A DNA stretch of 64,000 nucleotides from Chryseobacterium sp. FH1 (GTDB lineage: Bacteria; Bacteroidota; Bacteroidia; Flavobacteriales; Weeksellaceae): assembly GCF_000735135.1 (NCBI RefSeq), contig NZ_JPLZ01000006.1, forward strand, positions 558,001 through 622,000, given 5' to 3'. Positions 45,047 to 51,690 of the stretch are shown one piece after another. A model generated the notes under the pieces. That model saw only the letters and a program-made list of their open reading frames with translations. It was not told the DNA's origin and did not search any database. Every line of letters begins with the position of its first letter. Within the stretch, counting starts at the first letter, position 1. A program made the translations under genes and the position numbers.

Positions 45047-45277
45047 ATGTTTATTTCATATTACAATTTTAATAATCTATCCAAGGAATCTCAGATTGAG
45101 CTTGTAATTTCTGAAGGACAAATAATTGATGAGACGACCAAAAACAATTTAAGGTTTGCGATATATAAGCTATCCTCATTTTCTGTGGAGATCGTTTACG
45201 AAACCATTGACAATAAGATTGCCGGGATTACCGCCTTTCAGAACAATCAGATTGAAAATAGCGAGGCTGCAGATTAA
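45047..45277 (+). CDS. Small conserved hypothetical protein
   Basis: A 76-residue acidic protein without signal or membrane segment. It has an alternating strand/helix pattern (NLSKESQIELVISEGQII and YKLSSFSVEIVYETIDNKIAGITAF). I recall no family name. The codon pattern looks genuine and it follows alkB on the same strand after 82 bases, so it may belong to the same unit. Confidence 0.55.
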   Translation: MFISYYNFNNLSKESQIELVISEGQIIDETTKNNLRFAIYKLSSFSVEIVYETIDNKIAGITAFQNNQIENSEAAD

Positions 45278-45293
45278 GTTAGCCGTATTGTAT

Positions 45294-45510
45294 TTACGCA
45301 TTTACCCATTCCTCATGATCACATCTCTGACATCGATACCTTCCAGAATTAAGTTCTGCGGTTTCTCCGCAGTATGTACAGGCATAGATGTCTTTAATGT
45401 CGAAATGTTTTTTCTGGTAAGCCTTTGGAAGTGACTAGAACGAGGAATAAAATATTTTTAATTTCATCTTTAATCGTCAATTGTCTGCTTCGTACAAAAA
45501 ATTCTGTCAT
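45294..45510 (-). pseudogene. Small zinc-ribbon protein, frameshifted
   Basis: Reading left from ATG 45510: MTEFFVRSRQLTIKDEIKN in one frame, then, after a shift of one base at about 45430-45440, KAYQKKHFDIKDIYACTYCG and the second half RYRCQRCDHEEWVNA, stopping at 45294. The two CxxC pairs spaced by 14 residues are a zinc ribbon. Total length would be about 72 residues. It ends 17 bases beyond the small hypothetical gene, pointing against it. I recognise no family; a DNA or RNA-binding role is typical for such ribbons. Confidence 0.5.
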
Positions 45511-45515
45511 ATGAA

Positions 45516-46583
45516 TTATTTTTTTAGATTTTCAAGAGCCAGTTTAGCCATATCTTTTACCAACTGAGTGGGAGAGTTGCAGTCACAATTGCTGAATCCA
45601 AGCACATAAATATCTTCACTTGGAATATAAACAGCCATCGATTTGAATCCGAAAATACTTCCGCCGTGTTCACGGGTTGGGATGCCGTTGATGTTCTTCA
45701 AATGCCAACCGTAGCCGTATTCTATCTCCTGACCGTCATTGAGTTTGTACTTGGTAAAAGCTTTTGTTTCTTCTTTAGAACTTAATAATAGATTTTGATT
45801 TAAAGCATTCTGCCATTTGAGCATATCGTCCAAAGTAGACATCAATGAACCTGAAGAAAAAGGAACGCTGAAATTAATGACTGTTTTATTCACGTAACCG
45901 GTACTTTTCTTGTGGTAGCCAAATGCTCTGTTTTTGATAATTTTTCTGTCACTGGCATAATAAGAATTCGTCATCCCGGCTTTCTCAAATATATTCTTCT
46001 TTATAAAATCTTCATATGTTTCACCTGATACCAACTCAATGATATAACCCAGAACGACATATCCTGAATTATTATATTCGAATTTTTCTCCGGGAGCGAA
46101 ATCGCCTGGTTCATTTTTAAAGAGGTCAACCATCTGTTTTGGCGTCATTTCCTTTTGAGCAATGTCCTGCAAGACCTTCATTTTCGTAAAATCCTTGATA
46201 CCTGAAGTGTGGGTCAGAAGATGATGGATGGTGATCTTATCTCCGTTAGGATATGAGGGAATGTATGTGGAGATCGGATCACTGACCTTTAATTTTCCTT
46301 TTTCTTCAAGCATTAAAATAGCAATCGCTGTAAACTGTTTGGTCATCGAACCGATCTGAAATACACTATTTGTATTCAGTTTGGCGTCCAATTCCAGATT
46401 GGCCATTCCGAAGGCTTTTTCATAGACGGGTTTCCCTTTTTTGGCAATAAGGAAAACGCCGCCCGGTCCGTTGTTATCCTTAAATTCTGATTGGATCAGA
46501 CTGTCGATTTTTCGATTCAGACCCTGAGCATTCGAACAGACAGAAGACAAAACAATAGAGCATAATAAAAATAATCTTTGCAT
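45516..46583 (-). CDS. Beta-lactamase-fold serine hydrolase
   Basis: A 355-residue exported penicillin-binding-protein-like hydrolase of the class C beta-lactamase/esterase group. Signal peptide ends near residue 19 (SSVCSNAQ). The catalytic set is complete: Ser79-x-x-Lys82 in GSMTK, Tyr170-x-Asn172 in YNN, and HGG near 310 in place of KTG. Most flavobacterial members are esterases or D-amino peptidases and not antibiotic-resistance enzymes. It stands alone on the minus strand between remnants. Confidence 0.9.
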   Translation of the reverse strand: MQRLFLLCSIVLSSVCSNAQGLNRKIDSLIQSEFKDNNGPGGVFLIAKKGKPVYEKAFGMANLELDAKLNTNSVFQIGSMTKQFTAIAILMLEEKGKLKVSDPISTYIPSYPNGDKITIHHLLTHTSGIKDFTKMKVLQDIAQKEMTPKQMVDLFKNEPGDFAPGEKFEYNNSGYVVLGYIIELVSGETYEDFIKKNIFEKAGMTNSYYASDRKIIKNRAFGYHKKSTGYVNKTVINFSVPFSSGSLMSTLDDMLKWQNALNQNLLLSSKEETKAFTKYKLNDGQEIEYGYGWHLKNINGIPTREHGGSIFGFKSMAVYIPSEDIYVLGFSNCDCNSPTQLVKDMAKLALENLKK

Positions 46584-46689
46584 AGTGGTGTGATTTTATG
46601 CAAAGATATATCTATTAATTAATACTATGCAATACAAAGTAGTATTTTTAATGTTAAATTTCCCTTTTTTCTGTTAAAAATAAGAAAGT

Positions 46690-47359
46690 ATGGAAACCTT
46701 TAATGACCTGACCTTGTCCGAATCATTCATTGCGATAAAACCGGTTACTGTCACAGCCATCGTCCACACAGTCGATGAAACATAATTGGAAAGGCTGGCT
46801 GACAAACTTTTTCATTTACCGCACGATTATGGTGCAGGATTGCACACCACTGCTGAAAAGCTTTCCCACGAAAGATCGAACTCAAGGGCTCTGCTCATCG
46901 ATGAGGTGAAAAAAGATGTGACGAGGCAGTTTTCAGAACAGGTGGAAACCTTGGAAAAGCAGTTAAAGAAGAAAAACGAGGCGTTCACCGAAGCCCAGAA
47001 AATATACAAGGAACAAAGTTAAGCACATAACAAAACCTTGTCAGAAGAGTTTCTGAAACTTCAGGTGACATCCTGGAAACAGTTGGAAGATCTTCAGAAG
47101 AATTTTCAGGAGCAGCAAAAACAGCGACAGGCTGAAATGGAGAGCTACAAAAAAGAGATCGCTGTTCTGCATGAGAAGAATGTACAGTCTTCTATCAATG
47201 AAAAGACGTCGTCTTTGCAGGTCAATCTGGAAACGTTGAAGCAGGAAAATTTCAGATTGAATCAGGAGGTTCAAAATAGCAAAACTGACTATGTGAAAGA
47301 TCATTATCGCATTTTTTCTGGCACTCGTCATTGGATTTGTGTTGGCAAAGCTTGTATAA
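46690..47359 (+). pseudogene. Coiled-coil membrane-anchored protein with two nonsense codons and a frameshift
   Basis: One reading frame from ATG 46690 (METFNDLTLSESFIAIKPV) continues past a TAA at 46783-46785, through LERLADKLFHLPHDYGAG, past a second TAA at 47020-47022, and into a long coiled coil rich in K, E and Q (KQLEDLQKNFQEQQKQRQAE). Near 47300 a one-base shift moves into a second frame that ends in a clear membrane helix (AFFLALVIGFVLAKLV) at the TAA 47357-47359. Both stops are one change from CAA (Gln). About 220 residues in all. The layout resembles small plasmid mobilisation-associated proteins, but I cannot name it. Confidence 0.6.
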
Positions 47360-47463
47360 TGAAATAAATTAGAGTGTTTTTAGTCTTAATTTGCTCTTAT
47401 TTTCTGGTGTTAATAGGAATTAGTTTCAACCAAAAAAACAAAATATAGCCTGAACTAAACACA

Positions 47464-48078
47464 TTATAATTGATCATCGATCACAACGCTTTCAATAGCT
47501 TTTAACATAGCATTCTCAGATCCAAAAATTGCTTGCCCTTCTACACGAAAAACATTGACGACCTCTATTCCCAGAAGGTTCAGAAAAAAACGAACGTAAT
47601 TTGTAGTAAAATCGTAAGATCCCAATTCACCTTCAGAATAGATTCCGCCGGATGAGGTAACAATGCATGCTTTTTTCTCTTTTAGCAAACCCTTTGGCAA
47701 CAGGCCTTCACCAGTATATTGAAAAGTTAGTTTAGCTCGTGCTATCTGATCGAAGTATGCCTTTAACGTACTGGGAATATTCCAATTGTACATAGGAGCC
47801 TCGATCACAATAATGTCAGCTTTTAAGAGATCTTCAATTGCCCGGTCTGACCGCACTAAAGATTGTTGATGTGCTTTTGTCTGAATTTCTGCAGGTGTAA
47901 AAAATGCTTCAATGTGGTCTTCATCCAAATGTGCTATTGTATTTAGTGCAAGGTCATATTCAGTTATCTGTAAATCAGAATATTTTTCTTTTATCTTTTC
48001 AACCACTATCCGACCCAATTTTCTGCTTGCAGAATTCTTAGTTTTCGGACTTGACATAATGTGCAATAACTGTCTCAT
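47464..48078 (-). CDS. azoR: FMN-dependent NADH-azoreductase
   Basis: A 204-residue flavodoxin-fold quinone/azo reductase. The N-terminus MRQLLHIMSSPKTKNSASRKLG matches the FMN phosphate-binding loop of AzoR proteins, and PMYNWNIPSTLKAYFDQIARA at about residues 97-117 is the diagnostic segment; SSGGIYSEGELGSYDF follows near 140. AzoR enzymes reduce quinones by two electrons and protect from electrophile stress. It is divergent from an HxlR regulator at 48170, with a palindrome between that overlaps its promoter. Confidence 0.9.
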   Translation of the reverse strand: MRQLLHIMSSPKTKNSASRKLGRIVVEKIKEKYSDLQITEYDLALNTIAHLDEDHIEAFFTPAEIQTKAHQQSLVRSDRAIEDLLKADIIVIEAPMYNWNIPSTLKAYFDQIARAKLTFQYTGEGLLPKGLLKEKKACIVTSSGGIYSEGELGSYDFTTNYVRFFLNLLGIEVVNVFRVEGQAIFGSENAMLKAIESVVIDDQL

Positions 48079-48097
48079 GTAAATATTTATATATCCG

Positions 48098-48105
48098 CAA
48101 ATTTA
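48098..48105 (-). promoter_or_regulatory. -7 element of the azoreductase gene
   Basis: Minus-strand TAAATTTG matches TAnnTTTG, 19 bases before the ATG at 48078. Confidence 0.5.
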
Positions 48106-48114
48106 TTCTATATT

Positions 48115-48133
48115 TACTATTGTTTTAATAGTA
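48115..48133. promoter_or_regulatory. Candidate HxlR operator in front of the azoreductase
   Basis: TACTATT-GTTTT-AATAGTA is a perfect 7+5+7 inverted repeat placed just where the azoreductase -33 element should be, so occupancy would block transcription. Confidence 0.55.
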
Positions 48134-48169
48134 GTATATAAAAGGATAGTAGTAATATTTGGGATAGTT

Positions 48170-48538
48170 ATGAAAGGAATTGACAAAAAGCGGGCTTTTA
48201 CAAAAATTGAATGTGCAGACAATCTTTCAGCAGTTGAAGATGCGATCTATGTATTGGGAGGCAAATGGAAACTTAGGATCATAGTTGCTTTGGTAAGTGG
48301 TTATCATCGATTTAATGAGATCCAGCGTGCTGTAAAGGGAATCACTCCAAGAGTCTTGTCAAATGAACTGAAAGTACTGGAACTTAACGGGCTGGTAAAG
48401 AGAAAGGTTGATTCGGAAAATTATCCGATTTTGGTCGAATATGTACCGACTGACTATGCGGAAACACTAAAAGAGTTGGTGTCCATGTTGGGCAGTTGGG
48501 GAGTCAATCATAAAAAACGGATAACGTCGGAGATTTAA
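48170..48538 (+). CDS. HxlR-family regulator divergent from azoreductase
   Basis: A 122-residue winged-helix protein with Cys15, GGKWKLRIIVAL at residues 30-41, and helix-turn-helix HRFNEIQRAVKGITPRVLSNELKVLELNGLV. The closing SMLGSWGVNHKKRI is the family C-terminus. The cysteine lies 16 residues before GKW, as in the proteins at 1922 and 48866. Control of azoR and itself is inferred from the divergent layout, as for YodB and azoR1 in Bacillus. Confidence 0.9.
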   Translation: MKGIDKKRAFTKIECADNLSAVEDAIYVLGGKWKLRIIVALVSGYHRFNEIQRAVKGITPRVLSNELKVLELNGLVKRKVDSENYPILVEYVPTDYAETLKELVSMLGSWGVNHKKRITSEI

Positions 48539-48623
48539 AGTTTAAATTTTTGCAGATCCCATATGTATTATTTATTCCGGCTGGATTATAACAAAATGAA
48601 CCAATGGAGGATGATATCATCTG

Positions 48624-48806
48624 CAGGTTTTTTGCTCCTTTCAATCCATACAGCAATAACAGCTGGTATGTGGTATCAATAGTGGAGTGGATTCCCTCAG
48701 AGATCATAGAAGAGCCGTTGGTGATTGCCCCGGCAATAAACTGAGTCAATGTGATCAGCAGGTTGGCGACTAGTGCACTGTAAATTGATTTACGGGTATT
48801 GGCCCT
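48624..48806 (-). pseudogene. Cation diffusion facilitator transporter, N-terminal remnant
   Basis: From 48806 leftwards the frame reads NTRKSIYSALVANLLITLTQ, FIAGAITNGSSMISEGIHS and LLLLYGLKGAKNL, the first two transmembrane helices of a CDF-family metal transporter with the SEGIHS segment of the metal site. There is no start codon (a TAA at 48807-48809 precedes it) and the homology stops at about 48624; a full protein is about 300 residues. It sits between two HxlR genes. Confidence 0.68.
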
Positions 48807-48865
48807 TTATGGAATTAGGATTTTAGATAGGAGAATTATCGACTCTCCAGAGTATATGGATCATT

Positions 48866-49243
48866 TTACAATTTGCTGTCCATTTTTCTCTTCATTCCTG
48901 AAATAATGCGTTCTCTATGAATGAATCCCCAATCTGATATGGTGCTTGTGAGCTGTTTTAGTGATTCTCCGTACTCGGTTATTTGATATTCCACAGCAAC
49001 AGGCGCCGTATTTAGGACCTGACGGTTGATCAGTTCATTAATTTCAAGATCTTTCAACTCACGGCTGAGCATCTTTCCGGAAATGCCTTTGACCTCTTTC
49101 AGCAATTCGGAGTACCGCATCGGCCTATAGCACAGACATGCAATAATGGACATCTTCCATTTCCCGCTCAAAATTTCCATTGTATCACTGATTGCCAGTA
49201 TCTTTTGACTGCAATCCTTTACCAGATCAAATTCTTGTTCCAT
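48866..49243 (-). CDS. HxlR-family regulator divergent from nitroreductase
   Basis: A 125-residue regulator with Cys11, SGKWKMSIIACLC at about residues 26-38 and helix-turn-helix MRYSELLKEVKGISGKMLSRELKDLE. I start it at ATG 49243 (MEQEFDLVKDC); a GTG at 49252 would overlap the CACTTGGTTAC repeat. Two further cysteines at residues 35 and 37 are unusual and might join the thiol switch. It faces the nitroreductase gene at 49347 across a 100-base control region carrying direct repeats. Confidence 0.88.
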   Translation of the reverse strand: MEQEFDLVKDCSQKILAISDTMEILSGKWKMSIIACLCYRPMRYSELLKEVKGISGKMLSRELKDLEINELINRQVLNTAPVAVEYQITEYGESLKQLTSTISDWGFIHRERIISGMKRKMDSKL

Positions 49244-49249
49244 ACCATT

Positions 49250-49295
49250 CACTTGGTTACCCGTTTGTCACTATAACTTTTTGTCACTTGGTTAC
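49250..49295. promoter_or_regulatory. Direct repeat CACTTGGTTAC with a third TCACT copy
   Basis: CACTTGGTTAC occurs at 49250-49260 and again at 49285-49295; a shorter related TCACTATAAC lies between at 49268. The octamer-plus TTTGTCACT is itself repeated at 49264 and 49280. Repeats spaced by multiples of 16-19 bases fit several repressor dimers on one face or adjacent faces of the DNA. Confidence 0.55.
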
Positions 49296-49315
49296 AAATA
49301 TACACATTGAATGGA

Positions 49316-49323
49316 TAAATTTG
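49316..49323 (+). promoter_or_regulatory. -7 element of the nitroreductase gene
   Basis: TAAATTTG matches TAnnTTTG, 23 bases ahead of the ATG at 49347; the second CACTTGGTTAC repeat lies 20 bases upstream, over the -33 region. Confidence 0.5.
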
Positions 49324-49346
49324 CCCATTAAATTTATAGATAAAAA

Positions 49347-49976
49347 ATGGAATTAATCAAAAATCTAAAATGGCGTTATGCTGTCAAGAAATACTCCGAG
49401 GAGAAGGTCAGCGAAGAAAAGGTCGATCAAATTGTTGAAGCTATCAATCTTACCGCTTCATCTTGCGGAATACAGCCCTATCGACTATTTGTCATCACAA
49501 ATCCCGAAATCAGAAAAAGATTGGGAGAAGGGTCATTCAATGCACAGATCCATGCTTCTTCTCATTTACTGGTCTTTGCCGGATTCAATGAAATAAGCAG
49601 CGATTATATCGTCGACTATATTGAGATGATGGAACAGCAACGAAATTTGGAAAACGGAGCATTGAACGTCTTGAAGGATACATTGGTCGACTATTTCTCT
49701 GTCCAGACACCCGATCAAAATGTGATATGGTCAGACAAACAAGCATATATCGGTTTGGGTACCGCCCTCATCGCTGCTGCAGAGTTAAAGGTGGATGCAA
49801 CGCCTATGGAAGGCTTCGACCCAAAGTTATTTGATGAGGTATTAGGCTTGTCGGAAAAAGGTCTTCACGCCTCGGTGATCCTGTCATTAGGCTATCGGGA
49901 TAATGAAAACGACTTCCTCGCATCGGCTCCAAAATCTCGTCTACCGATCAGTAAGTTTTCCACTAAGATCAATTGA
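49347..49976 (+). CDS. NAD(P)H-dependent nitroreductase (NfsB-like)
   Basis: A 209-residue FMN nitroreductase-family enzyme. Landmarks: WRYAVKKYSEEKV at residues 9-21, LTASSCGIQPYRLFVI with the FMN-contacting SxxxxQP near 36-51, YIGLGTALIAAAELKVDATPMEGFDP at about 131-156, and the closing ILSLGYRDNENDFLA. This group reduces nitroaromatics and quinones by two electrons and includes dihydropteridine reductase-like NfsB. It is divergent from an HxlR regulator that should control it and ends before a strong terminator. Confidence 0.92.
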   Translation: MELIKNLKWRYAVKKYSEEKVSEEKVDQIVEAINLTASSCGIQPYRLFVITNPEIRKRLGEGSFNAQIHASSHLLVFAGFNEISSDYIVDYIEMMEQQRNLENGALNVLKDTLVDYFSVQTPDQNVIWSDKQAYIGLGTALIAAAELKVDATPMEGFDPKLFDEVLGLSEKGLHASVILSLGYRDNENDFLASAPKSRLPISKFSTKIN

Positions 49977-50031
49977 TTCTTTAAAAAAATGGTAAACATA
50001 TTTAGTAACCAGGTTTTCAAGAATCACAGTA

Positions 50032-50071
50032 AAAATATAAGCTTCGATATTTGTCGAGGCTTATATTTTTT
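50032..50071 (+). terminator. Terminator after nitroreductase
   Basis: A 16-pair stem (AAAATATAAGCTTCGA with TCGAGGCTTATATTTT, one G-U) around TATTTG, followed by T residues. Confidence 0.85.
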
Positions 50072-50194
50072 ATCATAATAAATTACTTCCCCATAGTGTA
50101 TCTTATCAATCCAATTCTTCCGGGTTTTACAGCCAGATTGCACAATTAATTCAGGTATCTAATTGATCATACAACTGAAAATTGATTGTTATTT

Positions 50195-50524
50195 TCAGTT
50201 ATTCACATATTCAAGTCCCCATTTATAAAGCTCATTAATGATGGGTTCTAACTTTCTACCTTTAACTGTCAATGAATATTCAACTGTCGGCGGCACGGTT
50301 GCATAAGCTTTGCGATCCACAATATCATTTTCTTCCATATTCTTTAATTCCTTTACCAGCATTCTTGTACTTATCCCAGGGATCATTCTTTCCAGTTCCT
50401 TGAAACGTTTCTTGTCAGGAATTAGCGCATAAATGATGGACATTGACCATTTACCTCCAATAATGTCAAGGATCATTTGAAGCTCACATTTATTTTCAGG
50501 TTTTTTAATTTTTTCTTTTTCCAT
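50195..50524 (-). CDS. HxlR-family regulator divergent from SDR
   Basis: A 109-residue regulator with Cys13, GGKWSMSIIYALI at residues 23-35 and helix-turn-helix RFKELERMIPGISTRMLVKELKNME. ATG 50524 is preferred; a GTG at 50551 would add nine residues. Here the cysteine is 11 residues before GKW, the spacing of Bacillus YodB. A -7 element and an imperfect inverted repeat in the intergenic region suggest autoregulation and control of the SDR at 50644. Confidence 0.9.
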   Translation of the reverse strand: MEKEKIKKPENKCELQMILDIIGGKWSMSIIYALIPDKKRFKELERMIPGISTRMLVKELKNMEENDIVDRKAYATVPPTVEYSLTVKGRKLEPIINELYKWGLEYVNN

Positions 50525-50562
50525 AAGAATCTGGTTTACAGCAAAAGTCACACGGAGGTTAT

Positions 50563-50582
50563 TAGTTCACATTCGTGTAACT
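50563..50582. promoter_or_regulatory. Imperfect inverted repeat, candidate HxlR operator
   Basis: TAGTTCAC-ATTC-GTGTAACTA is an inverted repeat with one extra base. It lies just downstream of the hxlR -7 element at 50588-50595, so a bound repressor would block initiation. Confidence 0.45.
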
Positions 50583-50587
50583 ACTTG

Positions 50588-50595
50588 CAAAACTA
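50588..50595 (-). promoter_or_regulatory. -7 element of the SDR-linked hxlR gene
   Basis: Minus-strand TAGTTTTG matches TAnnTTTG; the message would start at about 50582 and carry a leader of about 58 bases. Confidence 0.5.
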
Positions 50596-50643
50596 AAGTA
50601 ATGGAAATAGATTTACAACTTAATTTATAAAATACAACAAATT

Positions 50644-51417
50644 ATGTATGATTCTTTAAAAGGAAAAGTGGCATTGGTGACCGGTGGCACAAAGGGAATA
50701 GGAAGATCCATTGCCGACAAACTTAGTTCAAGTGGGGCGATGGTCGTAACAACTGCCCGAACACAAGCAAAGGATAATCGCAACAGGCATCATTTTATCG
50801 CCGCTGATCTTACCGAGGCAGATAGCGCAGAAAAAATTGCAAAGGAGATATTGGAAAAATATGGCAGAATAGATATCATCGTTAACAATGCCGGCGCCAA
50901 TTTAGGACCTGGGGGAGGTTACAGCACGTTGGAAGATGAAAACTGGTTTAATGACTGGGAACTTAATTTTATGTCGGTCGTCCGGATCAACAAAGCATTA
51001 TTGCCATCTATGCTTGAACAGAAGGAGGGCGCGATCATCAACATATCCACAGGAGCTGCCAAGCAGCCGATCTGGAACATGACGATGTCCTACTCGGCGG
51101 CCAAGGCGGCACTGAATGCCTACAGCAAAGCACTGGCCAGCGAAGTAGGATCAAAAGGAATCAGAGTTAATGTGGTGTCTCCTGGAGTCATTCAAACACC
51201 ATTGATGAATGAGTTTGTAGAAAATATAGCCCAGCAGTCAAGAGTCAGTTTTGAAGAGACCTTCCAAAATATCATTGATACGGTTGGCGTGCCGATCGGA
51301 AGAATGGGTGAGCCTGCTGAAGTAGCCAACATAGTTGCTTTTTTAGCATCATCCGAATCTCAATATATCACGGGAGCTAACATCTTTGTAGATGGCGGCT
51401 CTTCACCAACGGTCTGA
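50644..51417 (+). CDS. Short-chain dehydrogenase/reductase
   Basis: A 257-residue classical SDR: TGGTKGIG at about residues 15-22, NNAGANLGPGGG near 81-92, ISTGAAKQP with the catalytic Ser, YSAAK as YxxxK, and ITGANIFVDGGSSPTV at the C-terminus. The long GPGGG loop after NNAG is characteristic of a subgroup found with HxlR or TetR regulators. Divergent from an HxlR gene, so probably induced by the same class of electrophile. A perfect terminator follows. Confidence 0.9.
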   Translation: MYDSLKGKVALVTGGTKGIGRSIADKLSSSGAMVVTTARTQAKDNRNRHHFIAADLTEADSAEKIAKEILEKYGRIDIIVNNAGANLGPGGGYSTLEDENWFNDWELNFMSVVRINKALLPSMLEQKEGAIINISTGAAKQPIWNMTMSYSAAKAALNAYSKALASEVGSKGIRVNVVSPGVIQTPLMNEFVENIAQQSRVSFEETFQNIIDTVGVPIGRMGEPAEVANIVAFLASSESQYITGANIFVDGGSSPTV

Positions 51418-51473
51418 TGCGATCATATTATACGATCATATAAGAAAATAATATTCATTTGTTATTATAAACA

Positions 51474-51517
51474 AAAGAAGTATTGATCTGACGATCCTGT
51501 CAGATCAATACTTCTTT
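51474..51517. terminator. Bidirectional terminator, 19-pair stem
   Basis: AAAGAAGTATTGATCTGAC pairs perfectly with its complement around GATCCT, flanked by A-runs and T-runs, separating the SDR (+) from the ABC-peptidase operon (-). Confidence 0.9.
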
Positions 51518-51690
51518 ATTTTCCATTTGTCGACCTTTGTCCAAAAGACCAATGAACATATCATATTCAAAAAAGTTAAAAATTTTGCATGTTACTACGA
51601 AAAGTTGTTCCTTTCGCCGTAATTCGATCCGACATGGAAACCTTTACAACAATAATTTATGAAAACTTCTTGTAGATAAAGGTTTGGAAG

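Noticed and set aside
45516-46583. Beta-lactamase resistance gene
   Set aside because: The SxxK, YxN and HGG set and its sequence context fit an exported esterase or peptidase-like serine hydrolase; antibiotic resistance is not supported.
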